Positions 31,826-43,101 of a DNA stretch of 64,000 nucleotides are shown one piece after another. The stretch lies in assembly GCA_001510575.1 (NCBI GenBank), contig LNGK01000003.1, forward strand, positions 2,111,741 to 2,175,740, read 5' to 3'. A model generated the notes under the pieces. It saw only the letters and a program-made list of their open reading frames with translations, was not told where the DNA came from and did no database searches. Position numbers and translations under genes: made by a program. Within the stretch, counting starts at the first letter, position 1, and the number at the start of each line of letters is the position of its first letter. This DNA is from Knoxdaviesia capensis. Its lineage: Eukaryota; Ascomycota; Sordariomycetes; Microascales; Gondwanamycetaceae.

Positions 31826-33618
31826 CCCGCCCTTCCCCCCCTTCCCTCCCACTTCACCTCACTTCTCTCTTCCCCTCTCACCCCAACAACCGGCCTCGCC
31901 TACACTCAAGCCATCCAGCGCCGCCTGACAGGTGCCTCGTCCCTGCTCTAGCTGGTCTTTTGACTGAGACCTCCACTAGACCTATTTAGCCCGGATTCTC
32001 CAAGTCCCGCCTAGTTGTGTCTCCGGCCCCGTCCGCGCCCCCCGCAGGGCTAGCGGCCCGCTCGGCGCCATGGCCGTAGATCCCCAAGCCTCGCTCCGGT
32101 CCCAGTATCCCAATTGATGTGGCCAAGGCAGAGGCCGATTATTGCGTCTTAGAAGCCTCGAGCACATATCCTGGCGATGGGGTGCACATGTACCGTCTAT
32201 GCACAGCCTCCGGCACACGGCGTCCCGGTTGCCATCCCGCCCCCCCCGGGGCCCGGGCCCGGGACAATTTATCGCCCCCGGGATCCAATGCGCATTTCGG
32301 AGATTGACAGCCTCTTGAGCTCTTCTCCGTCTTCATTCTTCCCCATTCTTACTGGCTGGTCTGTGTGCGGGGCTGTTCAGATATAACAGCGACCACGGAA
32401 CATCCTTCCGGTGAGCCAGTGCCGTGGAAACCCGGCCGACGGCCCGGTCATACGCCTGGACACACGCACGAGACGAGAGAGACATGGTCAGCGTGGGAGC
32501 TGTAGCTGTTGTGGTCCGCCCGCCACTCCCGCGCTCTGTCTATGGTACTAAAAAAGCTACACGGCGCCTGTCCCTTGCCCAGTCCATCACGTCTAGTCAA
32601 GGCCCGGTAGAACGCGGCTTTGCTCATACGGACCCATCGGTAGCCGCCTCGTTCTAGACAACAAAAGCAGCTCAAAAACCAACTCAGCACGGATGACGAC
32701 TGCGGTTTGTTTGTGCTCGGCCCCCATACACCGGCCCTCCCGGCGTTGCGTCGACGCTGTAGCAATTCGCGTATCCACCTCAAAATGTGGTGGCATATCC
32801 GGGGGAGTTGTGATGGGATGCACTAGGGCTAGGGCCATCGCTTGAATCAATATTTCTAGTCACCGATATATGGTGCAGGCCGAAGTATGTTACTGGAGCT
32901 GTTGAGCCTCGGTCTACTTGATGGATTGCCGGGATTCCCGCTCGCTGTTCGTCTGCGGAGAGAGACACCATGCTCCCTTCATCCGGCTGTAGATGCCGCC
33001 ACTGCCTCCAGTCCATTCTCACCTCGATGGAGGGTGCGGCCGTGCCCCGGCCGTCGTGCACGCATCCCAGCTCCAAACCGCATGGATGACGGAGTCAAAC
33101 ACCCCCGGCCCCATCTAGCCCCGCGGACCCAAATATGGGGGGGGACCGGACGGTTTTAGAAGCCCGGGAAACCAGCCGAGGCCGGCTGGCCAGTCCGAGA
33201 GTCTCTGGCCCTTTGAAAGTATGGGGGTGCCACTGTGACATCAATGCCAGGTTTCTTGCTAGGCTATCAGGCGCATCAAATCCACCGATGTCTCTAAACG
33301 CCGCCAGAGCAAAGGCCTTCAAGCACCTTGCTCTTGTCCCTCGCGCAGCTGAAAGGATGGTTGCGTCGAATCGCACGATACCGTTTGTGTTTCTAGTAGT
33401 CGTCTGGCGTACGCAATCTAGCGGCGTCTTCCTTGCGCCAACGTCAGCCACGCCCCGAAGATGGTCGATGTCCAGCACGGATACCGATCGTCGGGCGTCT
33501 GTGACAATGCCAAACACGGTCTTGCCTTGCCTGTGCCGCCGTCCATAGATAACTCGTCCCAGTTGATGGCTTGCTGTGTGCAGACAAAGTCGCCACTCGA
33601 ACTGGGAGTCGGGCGAGC

Positions 33619-33666
33619 CTGATAGTATCAGGAACGAGATTTCTGATAGTATCAGGGACGAGATTT
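33619..33666. repeat. 24-bp tandem repeat, two copies
   Basis: Two adjoining 24-bp units (33619-33642 and 33643-33666) differ at one base. Each contains the palindrome-like core TGATAGTATCA, 24 bp apart. Confidence 0.9.
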
Positions 33667-33940
33667 CGTGTAGAGATGGGTAATCACTCTTGGTGGAGCG
33701 GAAACTAAGCTTTCGGAGGGGTTCTGGCACAAAGGGCAAGCCGGCTTGTATATATATACCTGGTCATGTTGAGCTTTGTAGTGGGATGCCCTTTGTGAAG
33801 CCAGTTCAAGCCTGGTTTGGCTTGGTTTTATATGTTAGTAGAAATAGAAAGAAAGAGCCGGGAGAAAATGTCCTCTCTCGTTGATTGTGGCTGAAAAGGC
33901 AGATTACGGTACCATCCCTTCAACAATGACTTGTCAAGTG

Positions 33941-34035
33941 GCTCGCTTAGCTCAGTTGGTTAGAGCGTCGTACTAATACTATAACCCGTAGTATATGTAA
34001 TGCGAAGGTCGCCAGTTCGACCCTGGTAGTGAGCA
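33941..34035 (+). tRNA. tRNA-Ile (anticodon AAU) with intron
   Basis: Folds as a full cloverleaf of 74 nt after removal of a 21-nt intron (33979-33999). The acceptor stem GCTCGCT pairs with AGTGAGC. The D arm is GCTC/GAGC, the anticodon stem TCGTA/TGCGA, and the loop CTAATAA has AAT at 33975-33977. The T arm is GCCAG/CTGGT with loop TTCGACC. The discriminator base is A. The intron sits one base 3' of the anticodon, the canonical place, so it is expected to be cut by the tRNA splicing endonuclease. T-runs for Pol III termination follow at once. Confidence 0.93.
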
Positions 34036-34041
34036 AGTCAA

Positions 34042-34057
34042 TTTTTGGGTCTTTTTT
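34042..34057 (+). terminator. Pol III terminator of the tRNA
   Basis: T5 at 34042-34046 and a back-up T6 at 34052-34057, beginning 7 bases after the tRNA end. Confidence 0.85.
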
Positions 34058-34063
34058 GCCCTG

Positions 34064-34080
34064 TTAGGGTTAGGGTTTAA
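34064..34080 (+). repeat. Short interstitial telomere-type repeat
   Basis: TTAGGGTTAGGGTTTAA, two telomeric units plus a partial one, 29 bp downstream of the tRNA. Too short to be a telomere relic by itself; it may be a binding site for a Tbf1/Taz1-like protein. Confidence 0.6.
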
Positions 34081-36668
34081 TTGCTCTTGATAGCAAGTGT
34101 CTTAGCTCTTTTTCACCAGATTAAGTGTTCATTCATATGAACAGTGAATGAACAAACATATCGATGGCTATGCCAGTTTATCAGCCAAGCACCGCCCGTT
34201 TTCCACTCCTCTCCCCCTTTTCTCCCTGTCCCACCCGATCGGTTGCGGCTGGGATTTTGGAGACGACCAACTGAACCGACGATGGCCTCATCTAGGGGAT
34301 CCTTCCAGTCACCCATCCGGCCCCTTTTTGGGACAAGACAAGCAGACGAACGAACGGCCGGCAGCCGTGCGTGCCCCCCAAAACTGACGTGTTATACCTA
34401 ATGCAGGCACAAATGCTCCAAAACCATGCTCGTCGTGAACGTGCTCAGATGATTATCCTACCCACAACTGAACAGGCCGCATGGGTGAGAGACCCCTCAG
34501 GGCTGCGTTTTTAACGAGGCACGCAAAGTTCTCCCAGGATGAACAAGATATATTGGAGCTAGGTGTCCATGTGCATGCAGTAGTTCTAGAATAAAATCAA
34601 ATAAAAAACCGGCGACATGACGAACCCCCCGGAGAGAGAAATGGAATTTACTCCGGTTTTTTCTTCTTCTTTTTTGGCTCATTAGGTTGGGAAATCGGCG
34701 CCAATTTAAAGTTTAATAGTATAATCTCGTCAAGTCAATCTCTTGCCCTCAGGTCTGCTGGATTCTTTCTCTCGGTATATTGCGTGTGTCCATGTTCGAC
34801 CTTCTTAGTACTGTAGACGACGAGAAGAAAAGTCCCCAGCTGCTCGGGGGGCGTGCGTCGTTGGCCCCTTGTCGGTGGAATCGGGGACAAGAGTTGTCAC
34901 TGCTGCACAGCCCGCCGTATCTGTCCCCAAAGACGGCTGCAGTTTGGGTGTACAGTACAGCTCCCTTCACGACTTTTCGTTCGAGCCCTGATGGAGGGGA
35001 TTCCGTAATTTCACGTATATTTGCTAATTATTATAGAATGTCCCGCGGTGGTAGTGGTAGCCAGTCAGTCCAGGCCGGCCAGGGAGGGATTGCGGTCTAT
35101 AATGCCAGGTTGGTAAAGTTGTCCGGCGGTGGTGGGTGTCGTTTTTTGTGGTTCCTGGCGTGCGCACCTGGATGTCCCCAGCGAACAAGCCGGAGAGAGA
35201 GAGATAAAGTATACAGTACTGTATACAGTATATATCCACTTATGCAGGCAGGTATTGCCAGTAATTTAGGGAGAAAAAGGTAAAAAAAAGGGTAGGCGAA
35301 CTGGTGCCTAGACTTTCTTGACGACGACGGGGCGAGCGGACACGGATGGAGAGGAAATGTCCACAGAGTACAGTACTGTATAGAACTGTATGCACAAATC
35401 TGGGAATACTGGAGAGATTGAAATGCAGCACACCATCGCTTGCCAGCAGACATGGGAGTCTGTCAGACTCAGACCGGCGGTATACGGGAAGGGGGGAAGG
35501 GGAGGGTGTAGGTGTAGGGGTAGCAGGTCTTTGGGTCTTCCTTTCTCTCTTTCTTTTTCTTCTTTCCGTGTCGAAATCCCCCCGGGAAGACCCAGCCACG
35601 ACATCAACGGTCGCCAAGTTTGGTCCAAGGACCGTAAGTCCGTTGGTGCTCTTGACCAACAGACAGACAACGACCAAGCATTGCATATACGAAGCTGGTC
35701 TTGGGGGGACACCACGGTTTGGTTCCTTCGTTTTCCTTTCCAGTCAGCCTCGTCGTCGTCGATCTCCGAGGAAAAAAAAAAGAAGAAAAAAAACCAGATA
35801 GACAGACCGCGCGGGCTGGACCTAGGATAGGAATTGCTTTTGGCCAGACCAGCCAGATAGAACACCAGCTTCCGTCCGAAACCTTTTTTTATTTTATTTT
35901 TATATATTTTTAAATTTCAAAATTTTTCTTTTGCGCGAGACACATATTGCATCTACAGTACTGTACTGTACACTCCCTTCAGCCTCTGCCCCCGCTGCTC
36001 CGGGCTGTCCTCCAGACTACTGAATGACTGGACGTCCGCAGTGTCTTGCTTGCCGTCCCCTTCCATTTGACTCTCACCCACCACCCAATAAGGCCGCCCG
36101 ACCCGGCATCGACCAGTTCATAACGGGCGGCGCGGTGGCTTTGCCTGTCGGAAGTGTCTGGGTGTGTCCCGGACATGTGCTACGGATTAGCGACAGCTGA
36201 GGGTGGCTGCATGTGGGTGGCAAAGAAGGAAAAGGGACAACTTCTTCCCACTTGTTTGTTTTCTGTGGTCTTCCTCTTTGGGGATGGAATTCCCAATGAG
36301 TAACGACATATCCACACCCCCGGCCAAAGTTTAATTAGTGGGCATTTCTTTCCATCGTCCAAAAGATCCACGCGTACCAATGAGTAAGTACCATTGACCC
36401 CAAAAGAAGAACAAATAAATCAACGACGAATCGGCTTCCTCTTCATGATTTCTGCTAGCGCCCAAATGTCTGGATATTTGCTGACTGGCGCGACGGCTGT
36501 CGTTTTCTTGTTCTGCTTCTTCTCGCGCCAAGGGGGGAAGCAAAGGGACAGGACAGGGAGGCTGGCCACATTTGGGCCGGGCCAGGGATAGAAGACATGT
36601 TCTCTATTGCTCAATCTCATTTGGGAACCAGATAGAGCATGAACTTGAGAAGCCCGCATTTCTTCCCT

Positions 36669-36670
<2 letters not shown>

Positions 36671-36700
<30 letters not shown>
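36671..36700. repeat. (AG)15 microsatellite
   Basis: Uninterrupted AG dinucleotide run, followed by a short GT run. Confidence 0.95.
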
Positions 36701-36705
<5 letters not shown>

Positions 36706-38307
36706 TGTGTGTGTGTTTCCCGGAAATCTCGTGGCAAGTGCTTCCATCCACCATTCTGGAACTTCGTCTCTCCTTTTTTCCTTCCTTCTTTTCTTTCAAC
36801 ACACATTGCGGCCGGGCCCCATGTCCCACATTACGAGCCGGCTTTTCTTTCTGGAGATTCCGGATCGTCACCTTCTCTCTCTCGTTTCTGTCAATATATT
36901 CTTGCTCCTTGCCAACGACTCCCAAGGCCGTAGACCCGACACGAGAAACATGGAAGAAGAAGACGTCAGGCAAACAAACGCCAACTGCAAGTTTGCTCCT
37001 CCGAACCTCACGCGACCACTTTTCTCTTTCGGTGTCGTACTAGAGGGAAAAAAACACCTCACTAAAATCCTACGCGGTCCCCGGTGCGTTGACCAGAGGA
37101 GACCAGAGGAAGGGGGAAGGGAAGGGGAGGGGGGGGGAGGGACGCAAAACTTGAACAACTCACAGCTCACTCTTCTTCTCTTTTCCACGCCCCCTGGACC
37201 GGGCCAAGCCTGCACCGACTGCCGTTCCTCCCGGACACACACGCGGGCCAGCCGTCGCTGTGCGAGGGGTTTGGTTGCTGGATGTCGGGAGCGCTGAATT
37301 CTACCAGGCCCAAAGATGCAAGAGAGCTGTTCTTCCAAGTTCCGGCCTTCGAGTATGGGTGAGAAGAAAGGTCAGTTCAGTACGGGATATAAACACACCA
37401 TGTGACGAACAAAAAGGGGCTGAGAGAACCAACGAACCCAAGACCATGCAAACCCTTTTTATCTATTCTTAATTTTTGATTTTTAGTTTATTTTTTCTTT
37501 CTCTCTCTCCCTTACCCCGACCGCATCGCCCGAGACCCAGCAGTCACACCCAGGCAAGGCCGGCCTTCTTTCGTCCTTCCTCTGTTTCTCCCTCCTCTCT
37601 CGGCCAACAGACCCGAGTCGAGCCATTAGCGAGAAAGTACCTGATGGCTCCATAAAAAGAAAATAGAAATAAAAAGAAAATAGAATCCATCACCGGTCGA
37701 GTTACTCTGATATGCTGTCATTCGACCCGTCCGTTCCCTTTTCTCGTCCAGCAAGAAAGGAGGTAGTCTGAGATTCTCCCACTCGAACACGACAAGGAAA
37801 TGCTCCTTTTGGTAGATGGCAGGAGGACACTATCTCCACACGCCTTCTTCTTGATTTAGGGTAGGTAGTGGTAGACTCGTCTGCGTTGCCGAGATGGATG
37901 GGAAACAAATTGAGATTGAAAAGGAAATAAAATATATGTATAATTTTTTTTATATTTCGCTTGTGTCGATTGCATTCCTTTTGGCATGGACTATGTCGAA
38001 AAGAGGGACCCCACTACCGCGCAGGTTAAATATCTGGAAATGAAATTCGCTGCTGGTGTCCCCTCCTCCCCTGGCCGCGATCCTGTTTGGGTTGTGGTAG
38101 TGCATACGACACTGGGCTGTGGGGTATTTCCTGCTCTCTTTGGTAGTGTTAGTGGAGTGTACAGTACAGGAGAGTTGCGTTCTAGTGCCTGTGCGGTGAA
38201 ATGAACTCTCACGGCGTGTTAGGAGCGATGGAGGAGGGGAAGTGCTACGCTATCGGTGGGAGTGGGCTAGTGAGAGCAAGGTAAAAGGACGGATCTGTCG
38301 TATCATT

Positions 38308-38308
<1 letters not shown>

Positions 38309-38346
<38 letters not shown>
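38309..38346. repeat. (GA)19 microsatellite
   Basis: Uninterrupted GA dinucleotide run of about 38 bases. Confidence 0.95.
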
Positions 38347-38350
<4 letters not shown>

Positions 38351-39386
38351 TTCAAAATGCCTGGCGTGGTCTTTTTGGCAAGACTGCACTGGCTGACGTG
38401 AACACTTGGGAACGATGGTGGATGTGAAATGTGAGATGTTCCTCTCTTCCGCCTCTCTCCTCGGCTCAAAAAGAGCTCTTCCTTCCACTTCTATAATAGA
38501 ATGGACCCCTGATGGCTACTCATCAGTTCGTCGTCCATTGCGCTACGACCCAATATCCATCACACCGTTGATTGTTCCTTTTCTTTTTCTTTTTGCCAAG
38601 GTCAAGTCTTTTCCAGCCAATCCTAACCAAGCACGCCCCTCCCATCCGGCTTACCGTTGGGGGGAGGCAAGAGGGAGGGGAACATTTACTCCTGATCTCT
38701 GCTTGAGCCGAATCCAACCAAGTAATTTCTCAGCCCGTCAGACACGCTTTCGGGGAGGGTGACAGCTCGTGAATAAGAATTTGCATAGGGGCAACACACC
38801 GGGCTGCATAAACGACAATCCCGCTTGAAGGCCAGGCACACGCCAGATGCGATTGGACGGTGCCTGACACTAACGACATCAGATTTTTATGAGACCCCCA
38901 GTGCTAGCTGACCAGTCACCACGGATGTGCCCGAGGTTTTTTGCTGCCGCGTCGAAAGGCGGTGATAGGCCACCAAGAGAGATTGTCTAGCCGTTGATGG
39001 GCGAAGACAATGCCGCGTGCCCGAGATTAGATATATGTAGTCCGTATGATTGTGTCTGGGCCAATAGTTCGAGGATCTGCTCACCCACCTGCATTTTGGA
39101 TGTCGGACAGAGAAGACAGGCTGAGATTTGCATAACTTTTGGTAGGTATCCCCAGGCTTGTACACGCAAATGAAGAATAGCGCTCGTCGTCGTCACTTCA
39201 CACAGACCCCCCAAAAGGAACGTTATTACGTAGCCCCTCGCTTGTGAACCTTGGCCCTCAGAAGTCAGGGACGGGCGACAACGGCCACGAAGGCCGGATG
39301 GGTTTATCGATGTCGTGACATCTCTTGATTCTCGGATGAAGAAGCTGCGAAAGCCTGAAAGGGGCAAAACAGCAGCGCTTAGAACA

Positions 39387-39434
39387 AACACACGCACGCA
39401 CACGCACACACCAACACACACACACACACACACC
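39387..39434. repeat. Imperfect (CA)n microsatellite
   Basis: CA run with CG interruptions in the first half and a pure CA part in the second. Confidence 0.92.
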
Positions 39435-40717
39435 AGATGGAGAAAACCACGGCCGTGGTGAAAATGACTTGTCAAAAGAGAAAAAGCTCACCGTCAGTCT
39501 GGGTGGATTCAGCGGGTCTCGAGGACGCAAAATCGTCCAGCACGCACACTTTCGGAACCATACCGACAAATGGCTGCAAGGTGGGTGCGTGGCCCAGCCC
39601 TCATCACGGCCACCCGAAAAAAAAGCAACTTCGGGCCAGGGGGAGGGGGTCAGAAGTCTGGGCTGCGGTCCAGAACCAGCTCCAAAGAAACGACGAGGAG
39701 CAGCTCGAGTTGGCTGGTGGTGGGCCATGAGCCAGTTTCAGGTCTTGGCTTTTGTCTAGGTCCTCTCGAACTTTCTTGTGCCGGTTTTTTTCTTCTCTGT
39801 TCTTTTCGTTCTGGTGTGCCGCCCGCACCATCACGGCTGGCGAAGGAGCTCACTCAATAGTGTATCTGTCAAACTCTGAGAAGAAAGAATTAAGAATTAG
39901 ACAGCGGTGCGTGGGTCGTCGGAATGGGGCGGGCTTGAATGGGATAAGTGGCGCTACACCCGCCTCGCAAGAGAGAGAACCCGATTCACTCTGGCGTCGG
40001 GATTCACCGCAGAACGAGGCGCCGATGCCGCCGGATTGTATTGCGTGCGTGTGCATACCGGTGGACTGGTATCGTGCTGCGATATTGTTCTGGAGAAGAA
40101 ACAAGTGATTTGGGGTGAGCGGATACTTGGCCCCCCCCATGTCCGGTTGGAGAAGTGACAACAGTCACAATCAATTCACACCCGGTTGGCGTTGGCACAT
40201 ATACGAGTGCCTACTATATATCGAAGGAGCCGGGGCTGACATCTTGGAGGATGGACGATGGAACGTAAGCGCAAGCACGGATAGGGGCGCGCAAAGCCCG
40301 GTTGCTGTGACTTTGCGCCTGGTGGCAGCGCGGGAGAGAGAGAGAGGGCGTGCCTATTCAAAGACAAACTTGGCTGACTGAATGAAAGTACTGCATGGGA
40401 TGTTGATGTTGCAGTCTCCATGCCCGTGTCTTTCAGGCCGGACCACACCACTCCCGCATAGGACCAGGAATGTGAAAGATCATATTAGGGCGACGGGACG
40501 AAGTGTGTGCATGGCTTTGCTTTGCTGGCTTGGGCGGGCTGACGAGAGACGGTGACTGTTCCGGCTCGAGCACAATGGGATGGGAATGAGAAGAATGCAA
40601 TGCGGAAGAGAAAATCAGAAGTCTGGACTCATCGGCTGCTGGTTCAAGTTAGACTCCCGTGGATACACAGAAGACTCGAGCATTCCTTTGTTGCGCTTGC
40701 CTGCCGTGCCCCCCCCC

Positions 40718-40721
40718 NNNN
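40718..40721. other. Assembly gap (4 N) inside poly-C
   Basis: Four unresolved bases with seven or more C on the left and nine C on the right. The length of the homopolymer is unknown, so frames crossing it cannot be trusted. Confidence 0.99.
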
Positions 40722-41418
40722 CCCCCCCCCACCGACCAAAAAAACAGTGATTGCTTGCTTCCCCCTCGTTCTGCCGCCCGCGAAGGCGTGTGACTCAAAA
40801 ACTGCTCATACAGATCGAGTACAACCTTCTGCCGCTATCGCATCATCTCGGGAACAACAGGGCCGCAAGCACGCCGATGTGCGATGGCCGGCCGGATATA
40901 AAAGTGGTGCCAGAAGTCTGGACGTGATCCAGTGCTCAGAGCCCAACGATGATGATCCACCGATCCAGTTAAAAGACCGCCCAACTGACCAGCCAGCCCA
41001 ATGCCTTCGAGCCCTTTTGCAAGTTTAGGGCTTGTCGTACCTGAACTAACACGCTATAGCCGGTGCGGCTAGTTGCCAGTACTTCACTTCGAGATATCGC
41101 GTGTGCCTTGTTTGAGCGTGTGTCATGATTCCTGCACTTAGATGGCTTCCGCGTCTGGCACATGGTGATGGTTGGCTACTGGGAGTTAGTCCTCGCCGTT
41201 GTCAGTATGTGAGCACACAGGCTTCGTTATATGCGGGTTGTCAGCAGAGCGAGCCGGATTCTATTCACAGTATTGCCGTATCCCGCAATCTGCAGCTCAG
41301 GGTGCTCACCTCACCTCCTCGTATTACACCCCCCCGGCCCTCTCTCCACTCCCCTCTCCCGCAAAATGCCCCAAAATGAAGACATCCCCAGTGTGCCTAC
41401 TACCTAGTACTGGTCCTA

Positions 41419-41467
41419 CTACAGTACTCTACAGTACTGTACTGTACAGTAGAGTACTGTACTGCTC
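41419..41467. repeat. Cluster of TACAGTACTGTA palindromes
   Basis: Overlapping copies of CTACAGTACT and TACTGTACAGTA make a self-complementary stretch of about 49 bases that can form hairpins. Single copies occur at 35212, 35369 and 35954; half copies TACAGTACAG at 34951 and 38160. Confidence 0.85.
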
Positions 41468-41600
41468 TGCTAGTCATCCCACCCCAGACCATAATCTCTT
41501 CCATCAAAATTTGGCGACTAATATTACCTGTGCTGCAACTTAACATGGCCAGAATCCACTCCCAAGTAACCGCTTTGCTGCACTGCTACCGTTCCTGGAT

Positions 41601-43101
41601 TCGCACGCCTGTTATCGTGCATGACTTATCTCTCTCGCGGTGTGTTCTGTTCATTCCCTCTCTCTGATTTTTCCTTTTTCCTTTGGCTCCCTGCCGGCCC
41701 ATGTATCTATCGTCCGATTCTTGCTATTTCCAGCTACCCGCGCTGTTCTTTTTCTCTCCATCTTTCGTTCTCTTGGAAAATTCTCTTCCTTTTCCCTTTC
41801 CACCCTCTTCTCGTGACATCTCTGGATTTCCTCTTATTGCCTCTCCTTTTGTCTCCTCTGCTCCAGTGTTTCTGAAACCTTTCCCCCCATCCTGTCCCTG
41901 TGAAAACCCTGCTTCGCTGAACAACCTGTTACTTGCTCAGTGCTGACCACCCCCTAACGCCGACTGTTACCGACTCGACGCATTGACGCTCTCTCGCTCG
42001 CTCTCTTGAAATCCTCCATAACAACCAAACAAACCAACTGTTTCCTTCTCGTCAACGAGCGAGCCACCTTTTTTCCTCCTCCTCCTCGCCTTGTTTCCCC
42101 ATTTCCACCGTTTATCTCCACGCCTCTCACCAGCATCAATCAGCCCATAAGCGACGACTTCTCTTGTGTGTTTCGTTTAGGGTCTTCTTATCACCCAGCT
42201 CCCCCATTCTTTCTTCACCTCTTTCTCTCTCGCTTCCGACTCCCTGTCAAATCTCGCTCTCTTTTGGCTCTGGCCCCATCGCGGAGTCTTTGATCCAAAC
42301 TTTCCGCCCGTTCCAGCTTGGTGGAAAGACGAAAGAAGAGAAACGGAAAAAAAGACGTGCGACATTTCCCTCTTGTCTTCCCTCCCTCTCTCTCTCTCCC
42401 ACTGTCTCTGTTTCTTCCCAGGTCTTGTCTTTATTTGACTGCATTCTTCCTCGTCCTCCCTTGGACCTTTGAAGCTTCTTTTTTCTAAATTAGAGACATT
42501 ATTCGTCCCATTTTATATTGTCCACTTTTGAAGATCTCCTGCTCAATCCACGACTTCATACGATCTACCCTCAAAGTCTCCTCCTACCTTTTGACCCAGT
42601 CCAACCTTCGTCGTCTCCACAGCTGTGCCGTTAGATCTGTCGGTCACCAACTTTCTGCACTCCCCGCTACCACTTTACGATTTGACAGTGTGGATTCTGC
42701 TCTCGCCGCAGTATATCGGCCTTTCCTTCGACGATAGATTGAAACCGCCTGCAACAACCCGTGTGTTTCCATAGCCCCCGTCTGGATCCGCGAAGCCTTC
42801 TTTCTGTCGATTTTTCTAGACGTGCTGCAAATACGCCCACATCCGTCGTCTCTGCCCCGTTTGGCTCGACGACCTCGTCAGCTTTGGTGTACCCGAATGT
42901 CTCGTTGAACATAGTTCCCGGTTGGGAGACGTCACACATCTTGTCTCGACCACCTGCCGTTCGCCCTTCTACCATCGCTCCTTCCGCCGGCCTGTACATC
43001 TCTCTCCCGAACCCTAACTGATTTGAAGTTCAACCGATCATCTCACACCTCTTCTAATATATCCCCCACCACATACCCGTGCCTTAAGTTCATCTACAAC
43101 C
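41601..43101 (+). promoter_or_regulatory. Long pyrimidine-rich leader with upstream frames
   Basis: About 1.4 kb that is C/T-rich on the plus strand and ends at the start of the next gene, as in long fungal 5' UTRs. It contains upstream ATG frames at 42528-42737 (69 codons) and 42761-43021 (86 codons) that would stop before the main start. An AACCCTAAC word lies at 43010. No separate gene is supported. Confidence 0.5.

Larger units (their letters stand above)
30526..33940. other. Gene-poor intergenic DNA
   Basis: No protein gene can be supported. It contains a promoter-like TATA segment at 31818 followed by a CT-rich leader, a TAACCCT-type word at 31700, a 24-bp tandem repeat at 33619, and scattered frames under 220 codons without family features. 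The 214-codon frame on the minus strand (33739-33095) lacks an ATG at its start. Confidence 0.5.
34036..41600. other. 7.5-kb gene-poor tract
   Basis: No protein gene can be supported on either strand. It holds GA and CA microsatellites, at least six copies of a TACAGTAC/TACAGTACTGTA palindrome, an AT-rich patch at about 35880-35935 and an assembly gap. It is not obviously RIP-mutated, since CpA and GC content remain ordinary, and no transposon ends were found. Confidence 0.5.

Noticed and set aside
33095..33739. 214-codon open frame on the minus strand in the gene-poor tract
   Set aside because: It begins with TTG, the nearest upstream ATG (33767) is out of frame, it includes the 24-bp tandem repeat, and the product resembles no family.
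36671..39434. GA and CA repeats as a possible array
   Set aside because: These are simple microsatellites; there are no unique spacers between repeats, and CRISPR arrays are not expected in fungal nuclear DNA.
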